A stretch of DNA of 64,000 nt, from assembly GCF_029853675.1 (NCBI RefSeq), contig NZ_CP122539.1:2313001-2377000 (forward strand), read 5' to 3'. The stretch comes from Tenacibaculum tangerinum (lineage in GTDB: Bacteria; Bacteroidota; Bacteroidia; Flavobacteriales; Flavobacteriaceae). The position numbers and the translations under genes are program-made. Positions 46,204 to 55,385 of the stretch are shown piece by piece. The notes beneath the pieces are model-generated. The model searched no databases. It was not told the origin of the DNA and saw only the letters and a list, made by a program, of their open reading frames with translations. Each line of letters begins with the position of its first letter. The stretch's first letter is position 1.

Positions 46204-46587
46204 ATGAGATTTACTTTAGGAAAAGAAGAGCGTTTAAAGAGCAGAAAACTCATAGGAAGACTATATGAGGAAGGAAAGGTAATAAAAGTTTTTCCGCTAA
46301 GAATGGTGTATATACAAACCGAACACACCTCTAAATTTCCTGCGCAAGTAGGAGTATCTGTACCTAAACGTAATTTTAAGAAAGCGGTAGATAGAAACCG
46401 TATAAAACGATTACTTCGCGAAACCTACCGTAAAGAAAAACATACTGTTTATAAGAGTGTAGATAAACCGTATGTGTTTATGATTTCTTATCTTGCAAGA
46501 AATGAATGGAAATATGCCGATATTGAGCATAAAATGCAGCAATTATTAACACAGTTTATTACAGAAGTTACTCCAAATGAAAAATAG
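46204..46587 (+). CDS. rnpA: Ribonuclease P protein component
   Basis: 127 residues from ATG 46204 (MRFTLGKEERLKSRK); the open frame begins further upstream (46126) but the family start is here. The signature RNRIKRLLRETYR follows VGVSVPKRNFKKAVD. The protein helps the RNase P RNA trim tRNA 5' ends. It is not next to rpmH or dnaA; in Bacteroidota rnpA is often found beside a ctp-like protease, as here. Its 3' end overlaps the protease start by 11 bases. Confidence 0.93.
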   Translation: MRFTLGKEERLKSRKLIGRLYEEGKVIKVFPLRMVYIQTEHTSKFPAQVGVSVPKRNFKKAVDRNRIKRLLRETYRKEKHTVYKSVDKPYVFMISYLARNEWKYADIEHKMQQLLTQFITEVTPNEK

Positions 46588-48201
46588 AAAATTCCTTTTT
46601 TTGGCTCTCTCATACTCATTTGTCTTTTCTTTTCTTTTCAGTCTCGTTTTTTTGAGATTGCAAAACAAATTGAAATTTACAACAACCTTTTTAAAGAGTT
46701 AAACATTAATTATATTGATGAAATTAACCCAGGTGATTTAACCGACAAAGCAATTAAAAATACATTAAAAAACTTAGACCCTTACACCAATTTTTTTAAC
46801 GAGCAAGATGTTGAAGATGCGCGTATTCGTCGTGAAGGTGAATACGGAGGTATTGGAATCTCTACGTTTTATGCCAAAAAAGGAATTGTAGTTACCGAAA
46901 TTTACAAAGGTTTTTCTGCTGATAAAGCAGGTTTAAAAGCAGGTGATATTATTATCGATGTAAACGGACAAAAACTGGCTGAATTAGATAAAAATCAGTT
47001 TTCGCAAATGTTAAAAGGAGTACCAGGAAAAGAGCTTTCCTTAAAGGTAGAAAGCAATGGTAAAATAAAAAACATATCTATAAAACTTGATAAAGTTATT
47101 TTAGATCCTGTTCCTTTTTACGATATGATTGATGCCGAAACAGGGTATATTGTTTTAACCCGATTTATAAGTCAAAAAGCTACCGAAGGTGTGGTTAAAG
47201 CTTTTGAAGACCTTAAAGAAAGAGGAATGAAAAAGCTAGTGTTTGACTTAAGATATAATCCTGGGGGCTCTTTATTTGATGCCATTAATATTACCAATTT
47301 ATTTATTCCTAAAGGATTAAATGTCGTAGATACCCGTGGAAAAATTCAAAAAAATAGCAGAACGTATAAAACCAATAGAGAGCCTTTAGATGCTGAAATT
47401 CCTATCGTAGTACTAATCAATGGTCGATCGGCATCTGCTTCAGAAATTGTTTCAGGAGCCTTACAAGATTACGACCGAGCAGTAATCATGGGAGAACGCT
47501 CTTTTGGAAAAGGATTGGTACAACGTTATTTCGATTTAAACTACGGAACTCAAATGAAAATAACCATTTCTAAATACTATACTCCTAGCGGACGTTGTAT
47601 TCAAGAATTAGATTATGCCAATAGAGACCCAAAAACAGGAAATGTACCTAAGTTTTCAGAGGGTACTGTAAATGAGTTCACGACGCAAAACGGAAGAAAG
47701 GTATATGACGGAGGTGGAATTACTCCTGATGTAAAAAGTAACCTTTCTGAAAAAACAGAAGTAACCGATGAGCTTCTAAAATCGAAAGCTATTTTTAATT
47801 TTGTTACCAACTTTGTGCATCAAAACCCTAATTTACCTACAGAAAATTATACTTTTACATCGAAAGATTTTCATCAATTTAAAAACTACTTGCTTCAAAA
47901 AGACACCTCCTTTGTATCTAAAGAAGAAAAACTCTTTCAAAAAGCCTACGAAGCTGTAGAAGATAATCACAAAATAACTTCTGAATACACTGCAATTATT
48001 AAACAATTAAAAGCAGCTAATGTTGCTAAAATTGCTGTGAATGAAGATGTTTTATCAAAAGAAATTGAAAATGAAATTATAGAACGTTATACCTACAAAG
48101 AAGGAATGTACAAGCATTTATTTAAAAATGATATTACCATAAAAAATGCCGTTAAACTGTTACATGACTCTGAAAAGTATAACCGTATTTTAAAAAAATA
48201 G
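46577..48201 (+). CDS. Carboxy-terminal processing protease (S41), N-terminal frameshift
   Basis: The conserved frame runs from about 46640 to 48201. Order: N-terminal helix region (QIEIYNNLFKELNINYIDEI), PDZ domain (GIGISTFYAKKGIVVTEIYK, AGLKAGDIIIDVNGQ), and the S41 domain with FDLRYNPGGSLFDAI, catalytic Ser in GRSASASEIVSGALQD and Lys in ERSFGKGLVQ. The signal anchor is in another frame from ATG 46577; one extra T in the run at 46596-46602 joins both as MKNRKFLFFGSLILICLFFS then FQSRFFEIAKQ. The protein would be about 541 residues. The protease cuts C-terminal tails of periplasmic substrates. Confidence 0.85.
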
Positions 48202-48219
48202 CTTCTTTAACAGAATTTG

Positions 48220-48227
48220 TATATTTG
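48220..48227 (+). promoter_or_regulatory. -7 promoter element before the DUF6909-type gene
   Basis: TATATTTG matches TAnnTTTG exactly and lies 15 bases before the ATG at 48242, implying a very short leader. No clear TTG at the usual upstream distance. Confidence 0.45.
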
Positions 48228-48241
48228 CTCTTTAAAAACAT

Positions 48242-49920
48242 ATGTCAAAACCTATCCTAAAAGAACGCACAAGAGCCCAAGAATCTACCAACGCTATTGA
48301 ACGTTTATACATTTCAATGCGACACTTATTTAGTCGCGGTTTTTACAAACCAATGGGAGTTTCTGGCGAAACTTTACGTAAATCACTGTTGTCTTTACGC
48401 CCAGAAATTTATGGGTCTATTGCCGAAAATAAAACAGAGTTAAACGGATTGGTATACGTTATTGAACGTTTGCCTGAAGGAATTGAAGAATGTCAATTCA
48501 TTTATTTAACTGCCGACGAAGGGTATCGTAACTCAAATTTCAAAGCAATTATTCCTCCTAAAAGAAGAAGAAACTGTTATCGTATTGACAAAGACCAAAT
48601 GAATATTGAAATTACCAGAGGTCGCTCTGAAATTTACGATATTCTTACACACCTTACCTTTTTGTTTATAGAATCACACAAAATTAAAGACCGTGTGGTT
48701 GTTAATAATGAAGGAAAATTTATTCGTGAGTGGTTACAACTAGAAGATGTTGTACTGCATAATAAAACTCTTACCGATAAACAAAAAGATGTAATTGTGG
48801 TGCATCTTGGTAATATTTTAGGAAGAACGTACGACGAGGTATACGATGTTTATAACACGTTTGCAACAAAAGAAAACCCAAATCGCTTTTTTCATTTAAT
48901 TTATTGGTTAGGTAAATTGGCTATTAACGAAGCCTTATACGACCAAAAACGCTCTATTAAATTCAGTTCTGTTCTAATTGAAGAAATCGGACAACACCGT
49001 TATGGAGAAATTTGGGCTAATAACATTAAAAAAGTGTTGTTAGATAACGAATTGCTAGAGCGCCCTATTCATATTATTAGTGCAAATATGCACAGTGTAA
49101 TGAATAGTATTTATGCAAAAAATGCCTTGCCAAAAGAAGCTAAAAAGCACAAAGGCTTTCAACTCTTTGAGGTACTAAGTAATACTAATAGTGGTACTTT
49201 GCAATCTGCTGTTAAAAACTATGCTTCAGAAAACGGATTGATATATATTAAAGATACCTCTGGAACCAATATCAATGTTCAGGTAATTGATACAAAAGAA
49301 ATTGACTTTGAAACAAACTCGTTTAACAAAGTTAATTCTGTTGGAGAAGAACCTGTAATTATTGTTATGGATTATGCCTTTGGCGAACAAGCCTTTGAAA
49401 CAATGGATGAGTTATTAAAGCCTTACGAAATCAAAGGAAAAAAATTCATTTAGATGTTCAGTCGATTTCTATTATGGGAAAAGCGGGTATTTTAGAAGGA
49501 GGTAAAGGAGACGTTATGATTCCTTCTTCACACATTTTTGAAGGTACTGCTGATAATTATCCGTTTAAAAACGAACTATCAAAAGAAGATTTAGAAGGTT
49601 TTGGTGTTCAAGTTTTCGATGGTGCCATGATTACAGTGTTAGGAACTTCCTTACAAAACAAAGATTTATTAAAATTTTTCTACGATTCAACCTGGAATGT
49701 GATTGGGTTAGAAATGGAAGGCGCACACTACCAAAAAGCCATTCAATCTGCCTCAAGAATTAGAGGAAATATTTCAGAAAATGTAAAAGTACGTTATGCC
49801 TATTATGCCTCTGATAATCCGTTAGAAACAGGTGCTACTCTTGCCTCTGGCGGACTCGGAATGAGCGGAGTAACTCCTACTTATGCCATTACACAAAAAA
49901 TACTAGAGCAAATTCTCTAG
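48242..49920 (+). CDS. DUF6909-like protein with nucleoside-phosphorylase-like C-terminus, frameshifted
   Basis: Two frames: 48242-49453 and, from about 49440, a second frame ending at 49920. One extra A in the run at 49438-49444 joins them (EIKGKKIHLDVQSISIMGKA), giving about 559 residues. The N-terminal half (STNAIERLYISMRHLFSRGF, GVSGETLRKSLLSLRPEIYG) is what I recall as DUF6909 in Bacteroidota. The C-terminal half resembles AMP nucleosidase/PNP-UDP phosphorylases: PVIIVMDYAFGEQAFETMDE, SIMGKAGILEGGKGDVMIPS and especially GLEMEGAHYQKAI, where the EMEG motif binds ribose. A nucleotide-salvage role is inference. A -7 element directly precedes it. Confidence 0.75.
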
Positions 49921-49941
49921 AGAAACTGTATTTTATTGCAA

Positions 49942-49968
49942 TCCCGATTCCGAAGTTTCGGAACGGGA
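49942..49968. repeat. Strong palindromic hairpin
   Basis: TCCCGATTCCGAA pairs with TTCGGAACGGGA around GT, with one bulged A. It begins 22 bases after the DUF6909-type stop and could serve as its terminator, although only TTTTT at some distance follows. The shape also fits a dispersed palindromic repeat. Confidence 0.6.
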
Positions 49969-50175
49969 GAAGCGATTTTTATATTTTGAATTCACCACAA
50001 AGAGATTATTTTAGCTACACTTCCTTAGTAGTAATGAAAAAATCTTGCTTATTTCTCATTTTTTTACTATGTTTAAAATTTTAGAAATCTAAGAAAAAAA
50101 TACCCCCCCAAATCTTTTCTGTTTTTTATTAAAAACCACCTCTTCACAAGTTTGGTCTAAAAAACTTAAACAAAA

Positions 50176-51228
50176 ATGACAAAAAATAAAATAGTACTTC
50201 TTTTATTCTTTTCACTAATGCTTCCTTCCTATTTAATAAGTCAGAATAAGAAAGTAATTAAAGATTGGGAAGAATACACATTCAATTCTAAATACGGAAA
50301 CCCAATTACCATAATATGGTCTTTAGAACGAAGTCATAAACCTGCAAAATATATGGATAATCGATACCATTATTTTTTTAGGTTCAAATCAAAAACCAAA
50401 CTTAAAGGACAAACCAAGCCAGTTTGGGTAGGTTTCGACATCGCAGTTGATGGTTTGGAAAGAAACATTGAGTTTGGAAGCACCTTGTATTGGGAGAAAA
50501 CGAGTAGTTGGGATTTTTGGCACGAAAGTTCGAATGCCAAAATAGAAATGAAGGCTTCAAAAGGTTGGATAGGAACCTATCTTAAAGAACTAGAAAAAGT
50601 TAGTAAGAAAGACAAAAACTGTGCAGAACTACTGGATAAACTAGGAGTTTATACAGCATCTGAGATTGCCAGTGATACGTATGATACAGCCAGTTTTACC
50701 GCAGGATTTTTTGATAAAGACATCGCTAAATTTATTTCAAAGTACAGTAAATCGGCAGCAAAACTCTTTAAAATCACTTCATCTAAAGCCTTTGGTGTAA
50801 TTACCTCGCTACTAGAATCAGATGATATGGGTACTCCTATGAATGCCTATGAAAATGCCTATGAAAATGCAAGAGGTCATGTATTTGTATTAGAAAAACA
50901 CTTTACCGACCTAGGTATTATCAATTCTTCTAACACAAACGATTCAAAGAAAAATAACACCAAAGAATTAGCCAGTGAAGACTTTTGGAATACTCCAGAA
51001 AACTCAAAAAAAATGACCGTTCCGACAGAAGAACAAGAAAAAATCATAAGAAGTATCAAATACAGTCAGAAAAAATTAGGAGAAGAACTAAAAAAAATGA
51101 ATAGTGCAATGGAAGGCTTCACCATTGAATCAAGTCTTAAAAATGACGATTGTAGAAAAAAAGCAATGATTCAATTTCACGAGTCTTTTAAATACAACGC
51201 AGAAGTTTTATTATCTATCAAAGAATGA
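50176..51228 (+). CDS. Secreted protein of unknown function (first gene of a three-gene operon)
   Basis: 350 residues. A signal peptide runs to about residue 22 (IVLLLFFSLMLPSYLISQ). The mature N-terminal region is rich in aromatic residues (RYHYFFRFKSKTKL, PVWVGFDIAVDG, WDFWHESS) and suggests a beta-rich domain; a helical region follows (about 140-250, with repeats NAYENAYENARG). Residues 268-276, EDFWNTPEN, are a motif shared with the next gene. The C-terminus is helical and charged. I do not recognise a family. Its last four bases, ATGA, contain the start of the next gene. Confidence 0.75.
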   Translation: MTKNKIVLLLFFSLMLPSYLISQNKKVIKDWEEYTFNSKYGNPITIIWSLERSHKPAKYMDNRYHYFFRFKSKTKLKGQTKPVWVGFDIAVDGLERNIEFGSTLYWEKTSSWDFWHESSNAKIEMKASKGWIGTYLKELEKVSKKDKNCAELLDKLGVYTASEIASDTYDTASFTAGFFDKDIAKFISKYSKSAAKLFKITSSKAFGVITSLLESDDMGTPMNAYENAYENARGHVFVLEKHFTDLGIINSSNTNDSKKNNTKELASEDFWNTPENSKKMTVPTEEQEKIIRSIKYSQKKLGEELKKMNSAMEGFTIESSLKNDDCRKKAMIQFHESFKYNAEVLLSIKE

Positions 51229-53705
51229 AAAGTTACAAATTATTCCTCATCGTTACTTTTTTAATCACCAGTATATTCAATGGTTTTTCTCAAGAAGTTC
51301 AGAGTGCAACATTAAAATATACCCCAGCAGATAATGGTTTTGAATTGAACATACCTTTTAAATGGAAATTTATTAATTGTTATGGTGAGGTACACGTAAC
51401 CATCACAAAAAACAGCAAAAACATTACTTCGCAAGCCTATATTTACAAAGGCAAAAGATATACAGTATCAGAATTAGGTGCGGAAGCTTTTAATAGACCT
51501 GAATGCGGACTTACCGATTTAAAAGTCGATTTATACAACAATGCTTACAGACTAGGAGAGGCAAAATTAGCCAATGTAATAGATTGGCTTGGAGGTTGTT
51601 TTGGACAAACATATCATATTACTAAGCTTATCGGACTTAAAGACTCTGATTACAAAGAAAAACTTGCCAACTTATCATTAAAAAATATTCGCTTTTTAAC
51701 AGTATCTAGTAGAGACTATAAACTTGAAGGAAAAATCAAAGAACTAGAAAAAAGAAAATCTTTAAAAAGTAAAATTAACGAAGCAGATAAAGCCTTTAAT
51801 TCGGGCGATTACGAAAATGCAAAGAGCTTATACGAAGCAGCATTGAAGATAGATTATAGCAATGAGCACGCAAAAAACAAACTAAAAGAAATCAACCAAA
51901 AAATAAAGGCAGAAAAAGAAAAGCTCGAATTAAAAAAACAACTTAATAAAGCAAAAGAACTATACAACAATGGCGATTACGAATCAGCAAAGGCAGCATA
52001 TGAAAAAGCGCTAAAAATGAATCCTAACAGTAGTGAAGCTAAAAGTATGCTAAATACGATCAATGAAAAACTAAAAGAGGAAGCAGAGAAAAAGGAAAAA
52101 GAACGTAAAGAGAAAGAAAAAAATGCCGCAGTTGAAAATGCCAAAAGAAAAGAGAAAGAAAAGGCAGTATCCTCGGCAAATAGCCGAAAACACTCAGGAG
52201 TTATATGGGGAAAAGGAACTCTTAGTAAAATGAGTCAGTCAGGTAGCTCTTTTCAAGAAACGAACTTAATAGGATTGTTTAAAGTCGATTATGATATTTG
52301 GACACTATCTGGTCAACCAGCGCATAGATATAAATTTTATTGGGAATGGGACGATGCCTTGTACACAGGTTACCCACAATACGTTTCTGTACTTAGAGAC
52401 AAAGTTATTCATATTGCAGATTTTAAAAAATACCCAAGCCTATTAGCTCGATGGAATGCTATAAAGCCGCTTTACATAGAGCTAGAATGCGATATTTTAT
52501 ACTTTAAAAATGGTGATGAATACATCGCAGATAAAGGAACAATTAAAATTATACCAGAGGTTATTGGTAAATCTGGACAAGTTGTAGAATGGTCGTTACC
52601 CGCAAGCCCTAAATGGGACGAACTTTTTACCTATACCAACGGTATGAATTGGAGCTACTTTAGAAACCTTGGTTTGTATGAAGAAGTTAACGAGTATGCA
52701 AAACAATTCTCAACAAGTGTAGCTTGGCCAAAATACGCTTTTGAGTATAGTAACGACATTAATTTTTTTAGAAGCCACACCTATTTAACAAGTAATTGGA
52801 TTAAGATAGGTAGTGAAGAGTATAAGAATTACAGTACTTCTATTCGCATTAAAAAAACCATTTGGCCCGAAGAAAAAATGATGGCATTAATCGAAGAGTT
52901 TCAAGTGTTAGAAAAAAGGGCAAAGGAAGAAAAAATGGATGCAGAAGATTTTTGGAATACTTCAGAAAATGATGAAAAAACAGAAAGTACAGACTTTTGG
53001 GATACCCCCGATAATGCAAAGACCGTTTCAGATGTTAAGAGGGAAAAAGAAGTATTAAAAAATAGAGCTACAATAAGCAAGCGAAGCCCGGTAATAGCTG
53101 AACAACGTAAAAAATATAAAAGCCTAAAAGAACCTATAAAAATTAGCTCGAAATTATCTAGTTTAACACCAAGATATCAACTAAGAGGTAAATTACCAAG
53201 GTATTTTAAAAACTTAACCATTAAAATAATTCACGGTAAAGAAGTATTCTTTTCAAAAATAGATAACAGTGGTAAGTTTTCAAAAGAAATAAAATTACAG
53301 AAAGGCATAAACAAACTACAGTTAATGTTGGTTGCCAATAAGGCAGGTAAAACGGCTTTAAAAACCAAGGACATGAGTGTAAACTTCGTTCCAGAACTAG
53401 ACGGAGAAGGTACGGTAACATCAAAAAATGTAAAAATAACAGTTGTCGACCATAATAGCGTTCAAGACGATTACTATCAATTATATGTAAATGATAAATA
53501 CGTTGGAGATGTTTTTAACAGGCCAGGGAGAAGCACCACGATAAACACTGTTTTCGAACCAGGAGATAATTATATTGAATTGAGGCTATATCGTAAAAAA
53601 GGTAAAGGAACAGCACTTAAAATAATAATTAACGACGGAGAGTTTAGCAAACCCTTTTCAGGATCAAAAAACCATAAATACATTATATCAGCACCATTTG
53701 ACTAA
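51225..53705 (+). CDS. Secreted TPR protein with coiled coil and C-terminal Ig-like domain, unknown function
   Basis: 826 residues. Signal peptide to about residue 22. Residues about 183-225 and 235-280 are two TPRs (ADKAFNSGDYENAKSLYEAA, AKELYNNGDYESAKAAYEKA), followed by a lysine/glutamate-rich coiled coil (about 275-320). The central part (about 325-570) is unrecognised and aromatic-rich. At about 573-595 the motif appears twice: EDFWNTSEN and TDFWDTPDN. The C-terminal 180 residues look like beta-sandwich modules (KIDNSGKFSKEIKLQKGINK). It overlaps the first gene by four bases and is 15 bases before the third. Confidence 0.75.
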   Translation: MKSYKLFLIVTFLITSIFNGFSQEVQSATLKYTPADNGFELNIPFKWKFINCYGEVHVTITKNSKNITSQAYIYKGKRYTVSELGAEAFNRPECGLTDLKVDLYNNAYRLGEAKLANVIDWLGGCFGQTYHITKLIGLKDSDYKEKLANLSLKNIRFLTVSSRDYKLEGKIKELEKRKSLKSKINEADKAFNSGDYENAKSLYEAALKIDYSNEHAKNKLKEINQKIKAEKEKLELKKQLNKAKELYNNGDYESAKAAYEKALKMNPNSSEAKSMLNTINEKLKEEAEKKEKERKEKEKNAAVENAKRKEKEKAVSSANSRKHSGVIWGKGTLSKMSQSGSSFQETNLIGLFKVDYDIWTLSGQPAHRYKFYWEWDDALYTGYPQYVSVLRDKVIHIADFKKYPSLLARWNAIKPLYIELECDILYFKNGDEYIADKGTIKIIPEVIGKSGQVVEWSLPASPKWDELFTYTNGMNWSYFRNLGLYEEVNEYAKQFSTSVAWPKYAFEYSNDINFFRSHTYLTSNWIKIGSEEYKNYSTSIRIKKTIWPEEKMMALIEEFQVLEKRAKEEKMDAEDFWNTSENDEKTESTDFWDTPDNAKTVSDVKREKEVLKNRATISKRSPVIAEQRKKYKSLKEPIKISSKLSSLTPRYQLRGKLPRYFKNLTIKIIHGKEVFFSKIDNSGKFSKEIKLQKGINKLQLMLVANKAGKTALKTKDMSVNFVPELDGEGTVTSKNVKITVVDHNSVQDDYYQLYVNDKYVGDVFNRPGRSTTINTVFEPGDNYIELRLYRKKGKGTALKIIINDGEFSKPFSGSKNHKYIISAPFD

Positions 53706-53720
53706 ATTAAAACTTAAATT

Positions 53721-55148
53721 ATGAAACACTATCTATTTACTATTCTTCTTTTAGTAACTATTTCTTTTTCATTTGCACAGCAAAACGAAAAAGAAGCTTT
53801 TCAAAAATTTAAAAAAGCTAGGCAAGCGTACCAAAGCAATAATTATGCAGACGCTGCTAATTTATTAAGTAAAACAAAAGAATTACTTGGCAGCACCAAT
53901 ATCAGAATACAACCGATGCTTATCAAATCACTAGCTAAAATTCAGGATTGGCATAGAGCAAATACTGAAATTGACACCTATTACGGTTTAAATCCTGACC
54001 AAAAACTTGTAGAATATCAAGAAATTGTAACGATAGACAGACAGGTAGATGTAAAGGTAAAAGAAGACCAAGATTTGTACAATACTGCAAAAAGAAACAA
54101 ATCGGTTACGACCATGCAATCGTATTTAGATAGCTTTCCTTATGGAAAATATAGAGAAGAAGTTCGCTTGTTATTATCAAATCAAAAAGACGAAAATGCG
54201 TGGGATATGGCTAAAAATGGCTTCAATACAAGAGCTTATGAAGCCTATCTTGCAAAATATCCTAATGGAATACACGCCAATGAGGCGAAGCAACAAATAA
54301 TTAGATGGGACAATGTAGCCTATGATAAGGCTTCTTCTGAAGGTACTCAAAGTGCCTTAAATTACTATTTGTCAAATTACCCGAACGGACAATATAGAAG
54401 ACAAATAAAAAATCAATTAACTATAAGAAAAGAAGAAGATGCATATGCTGCTACTAAAAGCGGGAAGTTAACAGATTTTGAAAACTATATCAGAAATTAT
54501 CCCAACGGTAAATACGCTACACAAATTAATAAAGCGATTGAAAATTATATGTTTGATAAAGCAGAATCATCATTTAATAACAAGTACTACAGTCAGGCAG
54601 CCAGTAATTATCAAAACTATATTAACCGATTCCCTAACGGAGAAAACATCGATAAGGCGAAGTCTAGGTTTAAAAGGGCAACCAATAAATCTAAACAACG
54701 TTCTTCGAGTTATTTTGGTTTTACCTATGAATCACAAGGAGCTTTCGGAATTACCTCTGGTAAGCTTAATAAAGATAAGCTAGGCTTTTACTTTAATTTA
54801 AGAGTAACCCCACAAGTATTTGATATTGAGTTTACAGAACCTGAAAATGAAATACCAGAAGAATTAGTTCCAGAAAATGAAAAAATTGGGGTGGCAAGTT
54901 TAAGTTTAGGGTTTTCCTACCCTATTTCCTATCCCGTTTGGATTTATGCAGGAGGAGGTGTAAACTATCAAGAACGATTTGTAGAAGAAAATAATGAAAC
55001 CTTATTTTATAAAGTTACAGGAGAAGAGCAAATGGCTTTTTACCCTGAGGCAGGTCTTAAAATTCGACTAGGAAGAAGCACTACCCTCATTGGAGGAGTT
55101 GTGTATGTTCGTGATGAATTATTATATAAAATAGGAATCGGTTTTTAA
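53721..55148 (+). CDS. TPR-like repeat protein with outer-membrane beta-barrel C-terminus, unknown function
   Basis: 475 residues. Signal peptide to about residue 19 (ISFSFAQ). At least five related repeats have the core (Y/F)P(N/Y)GxY: SYLDSFPYGKYREEV, AYLAKYPNGIHANEA, YYLSNYPNGQYRRQI, NYIRNYPNGKYATQI and NYINRFPNGENIDKA. From about residue 335 the chain alternates polar and hydrophobic residues in strands (YFGFTYESQGAFGIT, VASLSLGFSYPISYPVWIYA) and ends LLYKIGIGF; a terminal Phe is typical of outer-membrane barrels. It probably anchors the operon's products at the outer membrane. A terminator closes the operon. Confidence 0.78.
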   Translation: MKHYLFTILLLVTISFSFAQQNEKEAFQKFKKARQAYQSNNYADAANLLSKTKELLGSTNIRIQPMLIKSLAKIQDWHRANTEIDTYYGLNPDQKLVEYQEIVTIDRQVDVKVKEDQDLYNTAKRNKSVTTMQSYLDSFPYGKYREEVRLLLSNQKDENAWDMAKNGFNTRAYEAYLAKYPNGIHANEAKQQIIRWDNVAYDKASSEGTQSALNYYLSNYPNGQYRRQIKNQLTIRKEEDAYAATKSGKLTDFENYIRNYPNGKYATQINKAIENYMFDKAESSFNNKYYSQAASNYQNYINRFPNGENIDKAKSRFKRATNKSKQRSSSYFGFTYESQGAFGITSGKLNKDKLGFYFNLRVTPQVFDIEFTEPENEIPEELVPENEKIGVASLSLGFSYPISYPVWIYAGGGVNYQERFVEENNETLFYKVTGEEQMAFYPEAGLKIRLGRSTTLIGGVVYVRDELLYKIGIGF

Positions 55149-55177
55149 GTAGAATTCTAAAACAATTACCAATTAAT

Positions 55178-55214
55178 AAAGGCTTTGTAAGAATAACTTA
55201 CAAGCCTTTGTTTG
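55178..55214 (+). terminator. Terminator of the three-gene operon
   Basis: AAAGGCTTTGTAAG pairs with CTTACAAGCCTTT (one bulge) around AATAA, followed by T-rich sequence. It begins 30 bases after the last stop. Confidence 0.8.
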
Positions 55215-55351
55215 TTGGTATTGTTACTAACACACAACTATAAGGTTTCTTAGTGGTTTCTTGCGTAAGACGAGAATTAAAATAAGCTAGCGCTGAAAGG
55301 CTTACAATGACGAATTTTCAATCTTTTTTAGCCCTCCTCTTTTTCTTATTT

Positions 55352-55359
55352 TATATTTG
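55352..55359 (+). promoter_or_regulatory. -7 promoter element of purD
   Basis: TATATTTG followed by CAC, 26 bases before the purD ATG. It is an exact TAnnTTTG. The upstream -33 TTG is not obvious. Confidence 0.5.
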
Positions 55360-55385
55360 CACTCACAATACAACAACACACAACA

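Noticed and set aside
46056..46328. Longer N-terminus for the acyl-CoA dehydrogenase (483 residues)
   Set aside because: The family has about 390 residues; the extra part is hydrophobic noise that overlaps rnpA on the other strand.
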